This document shows positions 35,136 to 43,274 of a stretch of 64,000 bases of DNA, piece after piece; position 1 is the first letter of the stretch; each line of letters starts with the position of its first letter. The translations under genes and the position numbers were made by a program. The notes beneath the pieces were generated by a model. It ran no database searches and was not told the DNA's origin. It saw nothing but the letters and a program-made list of their open reading frames with translations. The DNA is from Clostridia bacterium (lineage in GTDB: Bacteria > Bacillota > Clostridia > Christensenellales > Aristaeellaceae): NCBI GenBank assembly GCA_017404985.1, contig JAFRBK010000002.1, forward strand, positions 50,758 through 114,757, given 5' to 3'.

Positions 35136-35876
35136 TCATGAGAAAAATCCTGTCCCGGATTGCTTTGTTTTGTCCGGTAATGACTGGGGCAGCCAGTATA
35201 CCGAATACACTTTTTCGATCTCAAAGCCAAATTTTTCCGCCAGGTGCCGGGAAACATCGTTTTGCGCGTCCCAATGAACCGTCATGCCGCGCCCCATGCA
35301 GTCCAGCAGCATCCGGGCGGCACAGGCCGTCGCCAGTTTTTTCCCTCGGTGAGCTTCTTTTGTGGAAATGTCCATTTCAACTTCACCGTTCAGGCTCAGG
35401 AAAGAAGACGCCGCTGCCACAATCTCTCCGCCATGACAGATTACAGCACCGGAGCCTTCCGCCCGGAATGCATCCCAGCAGGAATAATTCATCCCATGGG
35501 AGAACGGATGTTGTTCAAACCCGGCTTCATCCAGGTCGGCCAGCCGGTAGCCCTCCGGAATATCAATGTTTTCCAGCATGATAAAGCGGCATGCCGGCTT
35601 CATCCTTGTTCGACGGTATATTGCCGCATCGGGATACCGCGCCCTGATCTCTTTTTCCCAGGCATTTGTCAGGCACACCAATGGCCTGACCCTGAAACCG
35701 GAATCCACCCGGGCTATGGATTCCGGTTCCGGTTCCCCGTCCAGATAAACAAACAGCGCGTCCGTGACGCTGCTCCGGTTATACTCTTCCCTTTTGCCGA
35801 AAGCCCCCTGCAGCGCTGCCCGGTATAAAAGGGGCATGTTTGTTCCTTCCGGTTTCTTTCCTGTTACGTTCTCCAT
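35136..35876 (-). CDS. GNAT-family acetyltransferase (GNAT_acetyltran type)
   Basis: 246 residues. The first 110 form a separate N-terminal region. The C-terminal half contains the acetyltransferase core: GAVICHGGEIVAAASSF, then VEMDISTKEAHRGKKLATAC with the acetyl-CoA-binding loop, and the closing SRHLAEKFGFEIEKVYSVYW. The pattern fits the PF12746-like group common in Bacillota, function unknown. AAAGGA lies 5 bp before the ATG. It lies 37 bp upstream of the AraC regulator on the same strand. The 233 bp upstream hold no gene. Confidence 0.85.
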   Translation of the reverse strand: MENVTGKKPEGTNMPLLYRAALQGAFGKREEYNRSSVTDALFVYLDGEPEPESIARVDSGFRVRPLVCLTNAWEKEIRARYPDAAIYRRTRMKPACRFIMLENIDIPEGYRLADLDEAGFEQHPFSHGMNYSCWDAFRAEGSGAVICHGGEIVAAASSFLSLNGEVEMDISTKEAHRGKKLATACAARMLLDCMGRGMTVHWDAQNDVSRHLAEKFGFEIEKVYSVYWLPQSLPDKTKQSGTGFFS

Positions 35877-36109
35877 ACGGTCCTTTCGTGACTTTGCATC
35901 ACAGGAGTCGTTTCCATATCATATCCTTTGGTTTTCCTTTGGTTTCCATTATTTTATCAAATCCGCCGGCCTGTGTCTATCCGGCAACCATTTTCTCCTT
36001 TATCCTGTATCGGACCGGTGGCCTTTCTATATTCAACTTCGTACCGCGGTCTCAGAGCCGGTCATCTGTAAACCTGCGATCCGGGAATCCGCTGAAAAAA
36101 GCGACTGCT

Positions 36110-37456
36110 TTATGATTGATTATCATTGTTTCCTCCATTCAGTTCTGTCTGTACTGTATCTGTTTTTTCCCGGTCCAGTTCCCTGTAAACCGGCTTCCGC
36201 AGCCGGGTAAAGCTGATCAGCATCCCGGCAATCCCGATGATAAAAAACATCAGCCCGATACCGGCTCCTTTTCCTGTCCCAAAGAGTCCGGACAGCGCCT
36301 GCTGCACCGGAGAATCTGTCATCATAAACGGTTCAAATACCGTATCCGCCAACAGCCCGCCCAGCAGGAGCGCAGGAGGAATCGTGAAATTCTGCAAAGT
36401 ACTCTTTGCAGAGAACACCCGCCCCTGCATTTCCATCGGAACCTTTTCCCGCAACAGGGTCTCTTCGTTTACATTCATTACAGCTGCCAGCAGATAGCTG
36501 GCGAACGCCGCGGCACACCACAGCCATGGGCGGGAAGTCAGGCTCTGGACAAGGTTCCCGGCAAAAACCAGACCTGTTGTAATAAAGATTAACGGAATTC
36601 GTTTCTTTGCCGGTTTCATCAGGGTTGCCAGCAGGCTCCCTGCCAGCACTCCCATGGCCGTAAAGCTTTCCACAGCACCCAGCACAGATTGGTTATTGTC
36701 CGTGCGGCCCAGGATAAACGGAGAGAGCATTCCGTCGTTGCCCAGCTTCGCCAGGAAATTGATCACCGCCAGGAACAGGGTGATCCTCAGAATCGCCGTA
36801 TGCTCTTTCAGATAACGGATCCCCGCCAAGCAGGTTTCCGAAAATGGTTCCTCCTCCGGTTTCTTTCGTTCCGTTTCCGGAATCTGAATCAGGAACAGCA
36901 GCACCAGGAAAGCAACGGCAAAAGTCGCCAGGTCAACAATCAGCACCAGATCCAGTCCACCGGATGCCATCAGCAGCGCACCCAGCGCCGGAGCCAGTAT
37001 GGAAACTGCCGCCCCGCTGAATCCCTGCAGGCCGCCGGCCCGGGCATAATGCTCCTTTGGCACCAGCATGCTGACGGCTACAAAGGATGCCGGTTCCTGG
37101 AAAGCGTTCATGAGACTGAGCAGAAAGTTGATCACGTACAGATGCCAGATCTGCAGCACTTCAACAGAATGCAGCACAAACACAGCCAGCGTTCCGCAGG
37201 CTGCCAGCAGATCCGCTATCAGCATAATCCGCTTTTTGTTCCACCGGTCTACCGCGCTTCCGGCAAGGAAGCGGAAGAAGATTGTCGGCAGGAAAGTACA
37301 TACTTTCAGCAGGGTTACACTGGACGCGGTTCCTTTACGGCTGTATACCCAGATAATGACCGCATAATCCGTCATGGCTGTCCCAAGCTGGGATATGGTC
37401 TGTGAGCCCCATAACAGAAGAAAACTTTGAAGTTGTTTATAAGAATGTTTATTCAT
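36110..37456 (-). CDS. MFS efflux transporter
   Basis: 448 residues from the ATG at 37454-37456, preceded by AAGGAG; a second ATG nine codons earlier lacks such a site. About twelve hydrophobic helices are evident, with the intracellular loop AGSAVDRWNKKRIMLIAD after helix 2, typical of drug:proton antiporters of the EntS/macrolide-efflux kind. It probably exports a toxic or signalling molecule in exchange for protons. The 250-nt 5' leader has a short frame and alternative hairpins, so expression may be controlled by attenuation. Confidence 0.9.
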   Translation of the reverse strand: MNKHSYKQLQSFLLLWGSQTISQLGTAMTDYAVIIWVYSRKGTASSVTLLKVCTFLPTIFFRFLAGSAVDRWNKKRIMLIADLLAACGTLAVFVLHSVEVLQIWHLYVINFLLSLMNAFQEPASFVAVSMLVPKEHYARAGGLQGFSGAAVSILAPALGALLMASGGLDLVLIVDLATFAVAFLVLLFLIQIPETERKKPEEEPFSETCLAGIRYLKEHTAILRITLFLAVINFLAKLGNDGMLSPFILGRTDNNQSVLGAVESFTAMGVLAGSLLATLMKPAKKRIPLIFITTGLVFAGNLVQSLTSRPWLWCAAAFASYLLAAVMNVNEETLLREKVPMEMQGRVFSAKSTLQNFTIPPALLLGGLLADTVFEPFMMTDSPVQQALSGLFGTGKGAGIGLMFFIIGIAGMLISFTRLRKPVYRELDREKTDTVQTELNGGNNDNQS

Positions 37457-37708
37457 GGCCTTGCTCCTTACATGTTTATTCATTCATGCAGCGCAAAGCC
37501 TGACCGGACGAAAAGGTCCCGATCGCTCCGTACAGGTTTCGTCCTTTATCAGACCTTGCACGGAACAGAAACATCTGCGGCTAACGATATCCCCCATCTG
37601 GTATGTTTCACTGTCGTTGACTCCTTTTCTGTTTGGTTGGTTCGCCGAAACGAACAGGAAGGACAGCAGACTTCCGAATGCATTTTTGCAGGATGGATTC
37701 CTGTCTAT
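37457..37708 (-). promoter_or_regulatory. long 5' leader of the MFS gene with short ORF and alternative hairpins
   Basis: Downstream of the promoter at 37715-37744 the leader runs about 250 nt. A 20-codon frame begins at a GTG (37609-37611) after AAAGGAG and ends at 37549-37551. Its last codons, AAGGTC (37552-37557), can pair with GACCTT (37513-37518). That segment overlaps one which forms a hairpin, GGACGAAA (37537-37544) with TTTCGTCC (37506-37513). The two pairings exclude each other, the layout of ribosome-mediated attenuation. This is read from sequence alone. Confidence 0.5.
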
Positions 37709-37714
37709 GTCATT

Positions 37715-37744
37715 ATCATATCACTTTTCTCCGGCTTGTGTCAA
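37715..37744 (-). promoter_or_regulatory. promoter of the MFS gene
   Basis: On the minus strand, a perfect TTGACA (37739-37744) and TATGAT (37715-37720) are separated by 18 bp. It sits directly after the terminator of the XRE regulator gene. Confidence 0.75.
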
Positions 37745-37778
37745 AAAAACTCCCTGGCAAGTATAAAACCTGCCAGGG
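37742..37778 (-). terminator. intrinsic terminator of the XRE regulator gene
   Basis: CCCTGGCA (37752-37759) pairs with TGCCAGGG (37771-37778), followed on the minus strand by AGTTTTTTT. Closely similar hairpins occur at 59764-59790 and 60968-60995. Confidence 0.85.
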
Positions 37779-37810
37779 CAAAAAGGGGAAAAGCCGGCAC
37801 AAGCTGGTTC

Positions 37811-38011
37811 TTACGCCGCATCCCCCATCAGCTCTCTAACCTTCACGCCAAAGAAGCTGGCGAGGTCCGGCAACAATTCTTCTTCCGGCTCTCTGTATCC
37901 GTTTTCCCAGTTCGATACCGTCCCCGGCATCAGATTGAACACTTCATCGATCCCCGCTCTGGGCAGTCCTCTGGCTTCACGCAGGTTTTTCAGCTTCGCT
38001 CCGAATGACAT
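37811..38011 (-). CDS. small XRE-family DNA-binding regulator
   Basis: 66 residues, just a helix-turn-helix domain. FGAKLKNLREARGLPRAGI and VFNLMPGTVSNWENGYREPE give the two recognition-type helices, and LASFFGVKVRELMGD closes the fold. AAAGGAG lies 9 bp upstream. It has its own terminator and lies upstream of the MFS exporter on the same strand. A perfect 11-bp palindrome at 38079-38089 in its promoter region could be its own operator. Confidence 0.9.
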   Translation of the reverse strand: MSFGAKLKNLREARGLPRAGIDEVFNLMPGTVSNWENGYREPEEELLPDLASFFGVKVRELMGDAA

Positions 38012-38078
38012 CCTGATCAGCTCCTTTCCGTCATTTCCGTTCTACCGGCTCCGGTTCGTCCGGGCCTCTTCCATCTGA

Positions 38079-38089
38079 GTACAGTGTAC
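38079..38089. promoter_or_regulatory. palindrome, possible XRE operator
   Basis: GTACAGTGTAC is an inverted repeat (GTACA/TGTAC around one base), 70 bp upstream of the XRE gene start. Short GTAC-type palindromes are frequent operators for this family. Confidence 0.4.
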
Positions 38090-38130
38090 AAGAAGAAAAT
38101 GACGGCAAGATGAACGGAATGTGAATAATT

Positions 38131-39615
38131 TCAAGGGAGATGAAGAGGCCTGCTGTATTCGAATACCTGTACGGTTTCCGTTCCTGAATGAATTTCCATC
38201 TGATCAGACAGGATATCCGGATCTGATTCCACTGCACCGTAAAACAAACCGTCCTCCATCCAGTATTCAATGATGCCGCGGTCAATTAAGAGGAGCAGTT
38301 TGCTGTTTTCCGCACCGGCGATGATCCTTCTCCCGCCGACAGTTACCGTTTTTTCCTGTCCCGGCTTCCAGACCATTTTCACGATAACCGGCTTTCCGGC
38401 CAAAGGAAGGATCAGGCTGCGGTCCGTTGCTGTGTATTCATGGCACAATCTGAAGCAATCCCACAACTCCCGGACCGGACGGAAGCAGATTCTGTACCGG
38501 CCGTTTTGCCTGAAAAGCGACAGCTCTGCCGGAAGGGACATCATCCCCCGGAAGTTTCCCCGGTCGTTTTCCGTTCTCAGCCACGCGATACTGATCTTCC
38601 GGTCTGTGACACCGGCGTATGTCTGGGCGGCATAGGGCAGTTTGGTATTATAAGCGCAAAGCACTTCAGATTCCGGATCAAAACGATATCCGTCAAAGCG
38701 TCCGGTCTGATATAATCCATCCGCTGACCAGAACACCCACTTCTTCCGGCCGGGCTCATTCTCCACCGGCAGTTCAAAAAGATCCGGACACTCCCGCATC
38801 CCCGGAACTGAGAAACGCTGGCTTTCCTTCCAATGAACCAGATCCTGCGACCGGAACAGGGCAAAATCGTAATCATCGAGAAACAGCACCATGATATAGG
38901 CCTTGCTGTCCTGATGATAGAACACTTTCGGATCACGGTTGCCGCTTTTGATATGATCCAGGACCGAACCTTTTTTCAGCAGCTTGCCTCCGCCATCCAA
39001 TGAAACAGCCAGGCGCTGGGTATGCTGATTCCCGGCGTCCACGGACCACTGATTGCAGCCACCTGCGGCCGTATAGAAGAACAGCAGTGCATCTTTACCG
39101 AATCCGGCTGTATTTTCACCGTCCTGCCATCCGCATCCGGAAAAAACCGTACCGAACTCATCCGGTTCCATCACAACGCCTTTATGTTCCCATGTGATCA
39201 GGTCACGGCTTACCGCATATCCCCAGTGCATATTGCCCCATTCTGTACCGTATGGATTCCACTGATGATACAGGAGCCAGACCCCATCCGCATAAACCAG
39301 GCCATTCGGATCGTTGATCCAGCCGGTTGGCGCCGTAAAGTGGATCAGCGGCCTGCCGGAATAACCGGTATCAGGCTGCGTGTCATGAAACTGCAGGGCC
39401 GACAGCATCCTGTCCGGAAGACTGCCGCATACTTCGATGACATCCCCGACATGGGCCGTAAGATCCATTGCAGCATAGTATTCCGGATGGTCCGGATCAA
39501 GAGAGATATCTATTTCCCGGAATTTTACTCCTTCGGACAGGAAATGCAGCTTTTCAACGGGGCTGGTTCTGTTGATCGGCAGCCACAGAAATCCTGCAGT
39601 AACAGAAAGCTTCAT
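38131..39615 (-). CDS. glycoside hydrolase family 32 fructan/sucrose hydrolase
   Basis: 494 residues from the ATG at 39613-39615, set by GGAGG; longer frames add only a non-matching N-terminus. GH32 enzymes release fructose from sucrose, inulin or levan. The three acidic active-site residues are in place: Asp102 in WINDPNG, Asp228 in NRDPKVF and Glu275 in ECPDLF. About 90 residues before the catalytic domain form an extra beta region like that of levanases. There is no signal peptide, so it acts in the cytosol on imported sugars. No sugar transporter is adjacent. Confidence 0.9.
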   Translation of the reverse strand: MKLSVTAGFLWLPINRTSPVEKLHFLSEGVKFREIDISLDPDHPEYYAAMDLTAHVGDVIEVCGSLPDRMLSALQFHDTQPDTGYSGRPLIHFTAPTGWINDPNGLVYADGVWLLYHQWNPYGTEWGNMHWGYAVSRDLITWEHKGVVMEPDEFGTVFSGCGWQDGENTAGFGKDALLFFYTAAGGCNQWSVDAGNQHTQRLAVSLDGGGKLLKKGSVLDHIKSGNRDPKVFYHQDSKAYIMVLFLDDYDFALFRSQDLVHWKESQRFSVPGMRECPDLFELPVENEPGRKKWVFWSADGLYQTGRFDGYRFDPESEVLCAYNTKLPYAAQTYAGVTDRKISIAWLRTENDRGNFRGMMSLPAELSLFRQNGRYRICFRPVRELWDCFRLCHEYTATDRSLILPLAGKPVIVKMVWKPGQEKTVTVGGRRIIAGAENSKLLLLIDRGIIEYWMEDGLFYGAVESDPDILSDQMEIHSGTETVQVFEYSRPLHLP

Positions 39616-39698
39616 GATGATCCTCCGGTGAGCATATATGGATATGTGGGGAAAAGTCTTCAGTTCCGCCGCCTTCACCTTCGCAAAGGCTTTGATGA

Positions 39699-40109
39699 TT
39701 ATGCTCCTGTCTCCTTCTCCACCGCTGCGCAGAATTCCGGCATGACGCGCTTCATTCTCACAAACTTCCCGTTGCGGTCCAGAAAAACGTGCTCGGATGC
39801 GGCTTTGCACACAGATTCATCCTTTACCCGCATCTCGTAAGACATTGTGATCACCACACCGTTGAAATCGGTGATATGCGTCTCAATCTCCACCTCATCC
39901 CCAAAGGTGCACGGTTTCAGATAATCCACTCTCAGGCTCTTCACAGGGACTATGATCCCCTCTTCCTCCATCTTTATATACGGGAACCCCATCCGATCCA
40001 TGAGTTCTATCCGTGCTTCTTCCATCCAACGGACATAGTTGGAATGATGCGTCACGCCCATCCTATCCGTTTCGTAGTACTGTACTTTGTGGACCATATT
40101 ATTCGTCAC
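39699..40109 (-). CDS. YbgC-like acyl-CoA thioesterase
   Basis: 136 residues with the single hotdog fold of the 4-hydroxybenzoyl-CoA thioesterase group. The active-site motif is YYETDRMGVTHHSNYVRWME, with Asp15 and the following His-x-Asn-Tyr. It hydrolyses acyl-CoA thioesters; the chain specificity is not readable. It lies 83 bp upstream of the GH32 gene on the same strand, though no metabolic link is evident. The ATG has a weak upstream site. Confidence 0.92.
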   Translation of the reverse strand: MTNNMVHKVQYYETDRMGVTHHSNYVRWMEEARIELMDRMGFPYIKMEEEGIIVPVKSLRVDYLKPCTFGDEVEIETHITDFNGVVITMSYEMRVKDESVCKAASEHVFLDRNGKFVRMKRVMPEFCAAVEKETGA

Positions 40110-40190
40110 GCCTCCATTTCCCGGCCGCGCCTCCGCCGCCTGCAGAATACCCTCGTCCTGTTTTCCCGCAGGAATCGTGTGACTGAGCTG

Positions 40191-40502
40191 TTATCTCCAG
40201 TATCCGTCGTTTTGCGAAATCTCGCGTTTGCACCACGGGCATTCGGCGTACCAGGTATGGTAATGCCACTTTTCAAAGCATTCCTTATCTTCCCGGCCGT
40301 CCGCGCTGAAGCTCTTCTCACAGACCGGGCAGAAGAACAGCATCTTTCCGTTGCGATAGCTTGGGGCCTCACCGACAAACTGCGCTTTGACCAGCAGTTC
40401 CGCGATCCGAACTGCGTCCGTTTTCGGAATCTGAATATAGTCCCCTTCCACTGAATCAACCGCATCCAGCAAGTCTGCAACCAATTGATGCGCTGTTGTC
40501 AT
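40191..40502 (-). CDS. small zinc-ribbon protein of unknown function
   Basis: 103 residues from the ATG at 40500-40502, preceded by GGAGGAGG; an upstream frame has no start signal. The N-terminal half is helical (TTAHQLVADLLDAVD). The C-terminal half carries two CxxC pairs (FCPVCEKS and ECPWCKRE) separated by a His-rich WHYHTWY, suggesting one zinc site. No known family is recognised. Confidence 0.75.
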   Translation of the reverse strand: MTTAHQLVADLLDAVDSVEGDYIQIPKTDAVRIAELLVKAQFVGEAPSYRNGKMLFFCPVCEKSFSADGREDKECFEKWHYHTWYAECPWCKREISQNDGYWR

Positions 40503-40612
40503 ATTGTTTCCTCCTCCAGTCGCCCGGTTCACGGGAATCATATTCCACACACCGTGCCGGATTCCCTGCCTGCCGGTCCAATGCAAATGACGATACGGGC
40601 TGGTTAGAATTC

Positions 40613-41164
40613 TTATTCCATTCCGTCGATAATCCTTACGATCTCGTCCCAGTTTTTCACACGGATCATACCGTTGGCTTCCGCATCATAATCTCTGTTG
40701 TACGGCGCTGTAAACAGGATCTTCTTATAATCCCCACCTTCGAGATTGTGAATGCCATCATCGATCAGGACATCCCCGCGGATCAGTTGTTTGCGACGGG
40801 TCACGATTACCCGATCCCATGACAGGAAAGGAAAAAGCCTGAAAAGGCATTCAGTCATTTTCTCGTTTATTACCTCATATTCCGATGCAGTAACAATATA
40901 AACCTCATGCCCTTCATCCATGAAGTGTTTCAGGGCTTCAGCCGCTCCGGGAACCGGCTCAACCGTCATCCAGAAACCAGGCTCAAACATAAAATCAAGG
41001 ACCTGCTTTTTTGTCATTCCCGGATACGCAACAATGATATCCCAGTCCGTGACCTGATCCACCGTCGCGTTTCGGTGAAATTTCTCATTCGTACATTCAA
41101 CCAGTCTCGCCAGAAGCCTTTCAATTACATCATCCATATCCACAAGGATGGTCAACGCATTCAC
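40613..41164 (-). CDS. 5'(3')-deoxyribonucleotidase, NT5C-type HAD phosphatase
   Basis: 183 residues. The N-terminal VDMDDVI carries the two catalytic aspartates of the HAD family (Asp9 and Asp11). VYIVTAS is motif II and VLIDDGIHNLEGG holds the metal-binding acidic pair of motif IV. The pattern matches small bacterial 5'-nucleotidases of the NT5C group, which dephosphorylate deoxynucleoside monophosphates. It is a single gene with GGAGGTG upstream. Confidence 0.88.
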   Translation of the reverse strand: MNALTILVDMDDVIERLLARLVECTNEKFHRNATVDQVTDWDIIVAYPGMTKKQVLDFMFEPGFWMTVEPVPGAAEALKHFMDEGHEVYIVTASEYEVINEKMTECLFRLFPFLSWDRVIVTRRKQLIRGDVLIDDGIHNLEGGDYKKILFTAPYNRDYDAEANGMIRVKNWDEIVRIIDGME

Positions 41165-41230
41165 CTCCCAGTCAATGTTTCCCGTAAGTCAATCGGATCA
41201 TACGCTCTGTTACTTATCCCAGTCCAGCGT

Positions 41231-42262
41231 TTACCGCATGCACATTTCAGAATCTTCCGGCAATGCTTTCAGCCTTGCTGAAGGCAGGGACTGATACCAG
41301 TAAGCGACGCTTGTGTAATCGTCATATCGGGGCCCTGTCCAGCCCATGTTATCGATCGTCATGCGGAATGATTCCTCAAAATGGATCGGATCCGGCACAT
41401 GGAACCGGTAAAGCAGAAACCGCTGCTGCCCATTGTAGAATTCCCGGTTATCTCCCAGAATCGCGAACAGGCCGCTGTAATGCCCGCTGAACGTCTGGTA
41501 CTGCTTCCTGTATATATCATTTCCGAATCCGTATGACCCGGTGAAATAATCCTCCGTTCCTGTGTAATGGATGGAGGGGTATTGATCATCATCAATATAC
41601 ATCCTTGCCTCCCCTTCCACCCAGCAGGTATTGTTCCCATTCATGCCGGTTGCCAGCGTAACGCCGAGAAACTGCCCCTTTCCCTTGATTCCATCGATAA
41701 TCGTATAACTGCGCCCCTTCTTAACAGGATGCTCCTGCCTGTAAGATGCATGGAAGTACGCTATATTTCCCGGCATTTCCCTGTAGCAGCCCGTGATGAT
41801 ATAGTACAGGCTTTCATCTTTTCCGCCGCGGTTTTCCATCGTTATTCTGCAGGCTTTCCGAAACGGCATCTCAAAGAAACAGTTGTATCCGCGTCCCGGA
41901 GCGACCAGCATGACCGCCGAATTCAGCACAGGATAACATCCGTCCCGGTCAATGAAGTTTTCATCATATGCACAGCCGAAGAAGGCGGACAACGGCGCTT
42001 CAACCGAAGGATACTCCTGCCCTTCCCAATAAATCCGCAGAATGAAACTGTGGCCGACATATCCGGTAAACCACATATTCTGAATCATGCCGGAACCCCT
42101 GATCTCTGCCAGCGTCACGGTTTCTCCCGCTTTGATGGCCACCGTCGGGGACAGCTTTGTGCAATCGCCGCCCCGGGAACCGCCGGCGCGTGTTCCGGTA
42201 GGATTCTCAGCTGAAAACGCAAAGGAATGATCATCTGAGAGCAGTGCGTAATGTTTCATCAT
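41231..42262 (-). CDS. glycoside hydrolase family 172 (DUF2961) enzyme
   Basis: 343 residues from the ATG at 42260-42262, set by AAAGGAG. ENPTGTRAGGSRGGDCT, a double jelly-roll beta pattern, VEGEARMYID and TEDYFTGSYGFGND are typical of DUF2961, now GH172. Characterised members act on alpha-D-fructofuranosides (including difructose anhydride) or D-arabinofuranosides. No signal peptide is present, so it is intracellular. The GH32 enzyme 1.6 kb away also handles fructose glycosides, which makes a fructan-derived substrate plausible. No transporter is adjacent. Confidence 0.88.
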   Translation of the reverse strand: MMKHYALLSDDHSFAFSAENPTGTRAGGSRGGDCTKLSPTVAIKAGETVTLAEIRGSGMIQNMWFTGYVGHSFILRIYWEGQEYPSVEAPLSAFFGCAYDENFIDRDGCYPVLNSAVMLVAPGRGYNCFFEMPFRKACRITMENRGGKDESLYYIITGCYREMPGNIAYFHASYRQEHPVKKGRSYTIIDGIKGKGQFLGVTLATGMNGNNTCWVEGEARMYIDDDQYPSIHYTGTEDYFTGSYGFGNDIYRKQYQTFSGHYSGLFAILGDNREFYNGQQRFLLYRFHVPDPIHFEESFRMTIDNMGWTGPRYDDYTSVAYWYQSLPSARLKALPEDSEMCMR

Positions 42263-42323
42263 CTCATTCTCCTTTCCCTTTATCCTGATCAGGCTATCGC
42301 AGCCTGTTTGTTTCAATGATTAT

Positions 42324-42852
42324 TTACTGATCCGCATATTGATCAATTACAACACATACACACTCCTCAAATGCATCAGGAGCTATCACCGTTTTTTCCG
42401 GGATGCGGATATATCTCAGATTTTGACTGTTACGGAACGCATATCTTCCGATCATTTCGCATCCAGCCGGAACGATAACCGCTTCTCCGGCGGTGTTTTC
42501 ATACGCTTCCTCACCGATTTCCTCCAACATGGACGGTAAATAAAGAACTGACATATCTTTCAGCACCGGAATACCAACGATAAGGGTTTGAGCAGTGAAA
42601 CCCGTATTGATAAACTCGTTTGAAATACAACTGGCGCTTCCTCCCGATTCCTCTGACGGAGCAGTGACCGTGATAACTGCTGATACAGTTTCCTCCTCTA
42701 TGTGCGACACATCAAATCTGCATATGCGTGTAGCCGTGACGGAAGACAGATCGAAAGACCAGACATAAGAAGGCGTAGTCCAACTGTGATTGCACATTCC
42801 CTGCGGGACTGACGCGTCCACATCACCAAGTTTTTCCTGAACAATGTCTTCA
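42324..42852 (-). pseudogene. 5'-truncated BspA-like leucine-rich-repeat protein
   Basis: The frame ending at 42324 encodes an LRR_5-type segment (VPAGCEMIGRYAFRNSQNLR, then IRIPEKTVIAPDAFEEC) preceded by a beta region (FDVSHIEEETVSAVITVTA). Going upstream the frame enters the transposase remnant in a different reading frame, so no genuine start is present. It looks like the C-terminal remnant of a larger surface LRR protein, cut at about 42850. A short ATG-initiated protein may still be made, but without a signal peptide it would not be exported. Confidence 0.65.
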
Positions 42853-43056
42853 AATTGAGATTTGTACGACCGGTTCGAGCTTTCCGTAATCAAAATCGCC
42901 ATTCGCCTGATCCGCAACCTGCCGGCATGTGTAAACCACGGTACGGTTCGTCCAGTTCCCGAACTTCCGGACCTGCATCTCCACAAGAATGTATTTCTGG
43001 TCATTCAGATGGACTTTCATATCCAGAACAGTCAGTTTCGAATTTCGCCTTAATAA
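42850..43056 (-). pseudogene. remnant of a PD-(D/E)XK (Rpn-like) transposase
   Basis: A minus-strand frame, open from 43056 and with an ATG at 43018-43020, encodes about 56 residues before TGA at 42850. It contains VLDMKVHLNDQKYILVEMQV, then NWTNRTVVYTCRQVADQ and YGKLEPVVQISI, the central part of Rpn/PD-(D/E)XK nuclease family transposases (the D-E-Q core and the L-x-P strand). N- and C-terminal parts are missing, so it is inactive. Confidence 0.7.
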
Positions 43057-43170
43057 TCATAGCACAAAAGCTGCATTTTTTCAATGTATGCTTGGATTTA
43101 AAAGCAATTCTTCAGCACAAATACTTCCCTTCAGCCATCTTCCGGGCCTGAACCGCCTGCTTTCTGAGCC

Positions 43171-43199
43171 TTGCAGGCTTTCCGTTTCAGATGTATAAT
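43171..43199 (+). promoter_or_regulatory. promoter of the metallophosphoesterase / ECF cluster
   Basis: TTGCAG (43171-43176) and TATAAT (43194-43199) are separated by 17 bp, about 75 bp before the ATG at 43275. The four to five downstream genes are so tightly packed that this may drive the whole cluster. Confidence 0.7.
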
Positions 43200-43274
43200 A
43201 ATTGAATGTGCTGAAAACCTTTTTCGGCACCCATGGATGCATTCGGAAAGCCGCTTCAGAAAGGAGGAAAGCCC

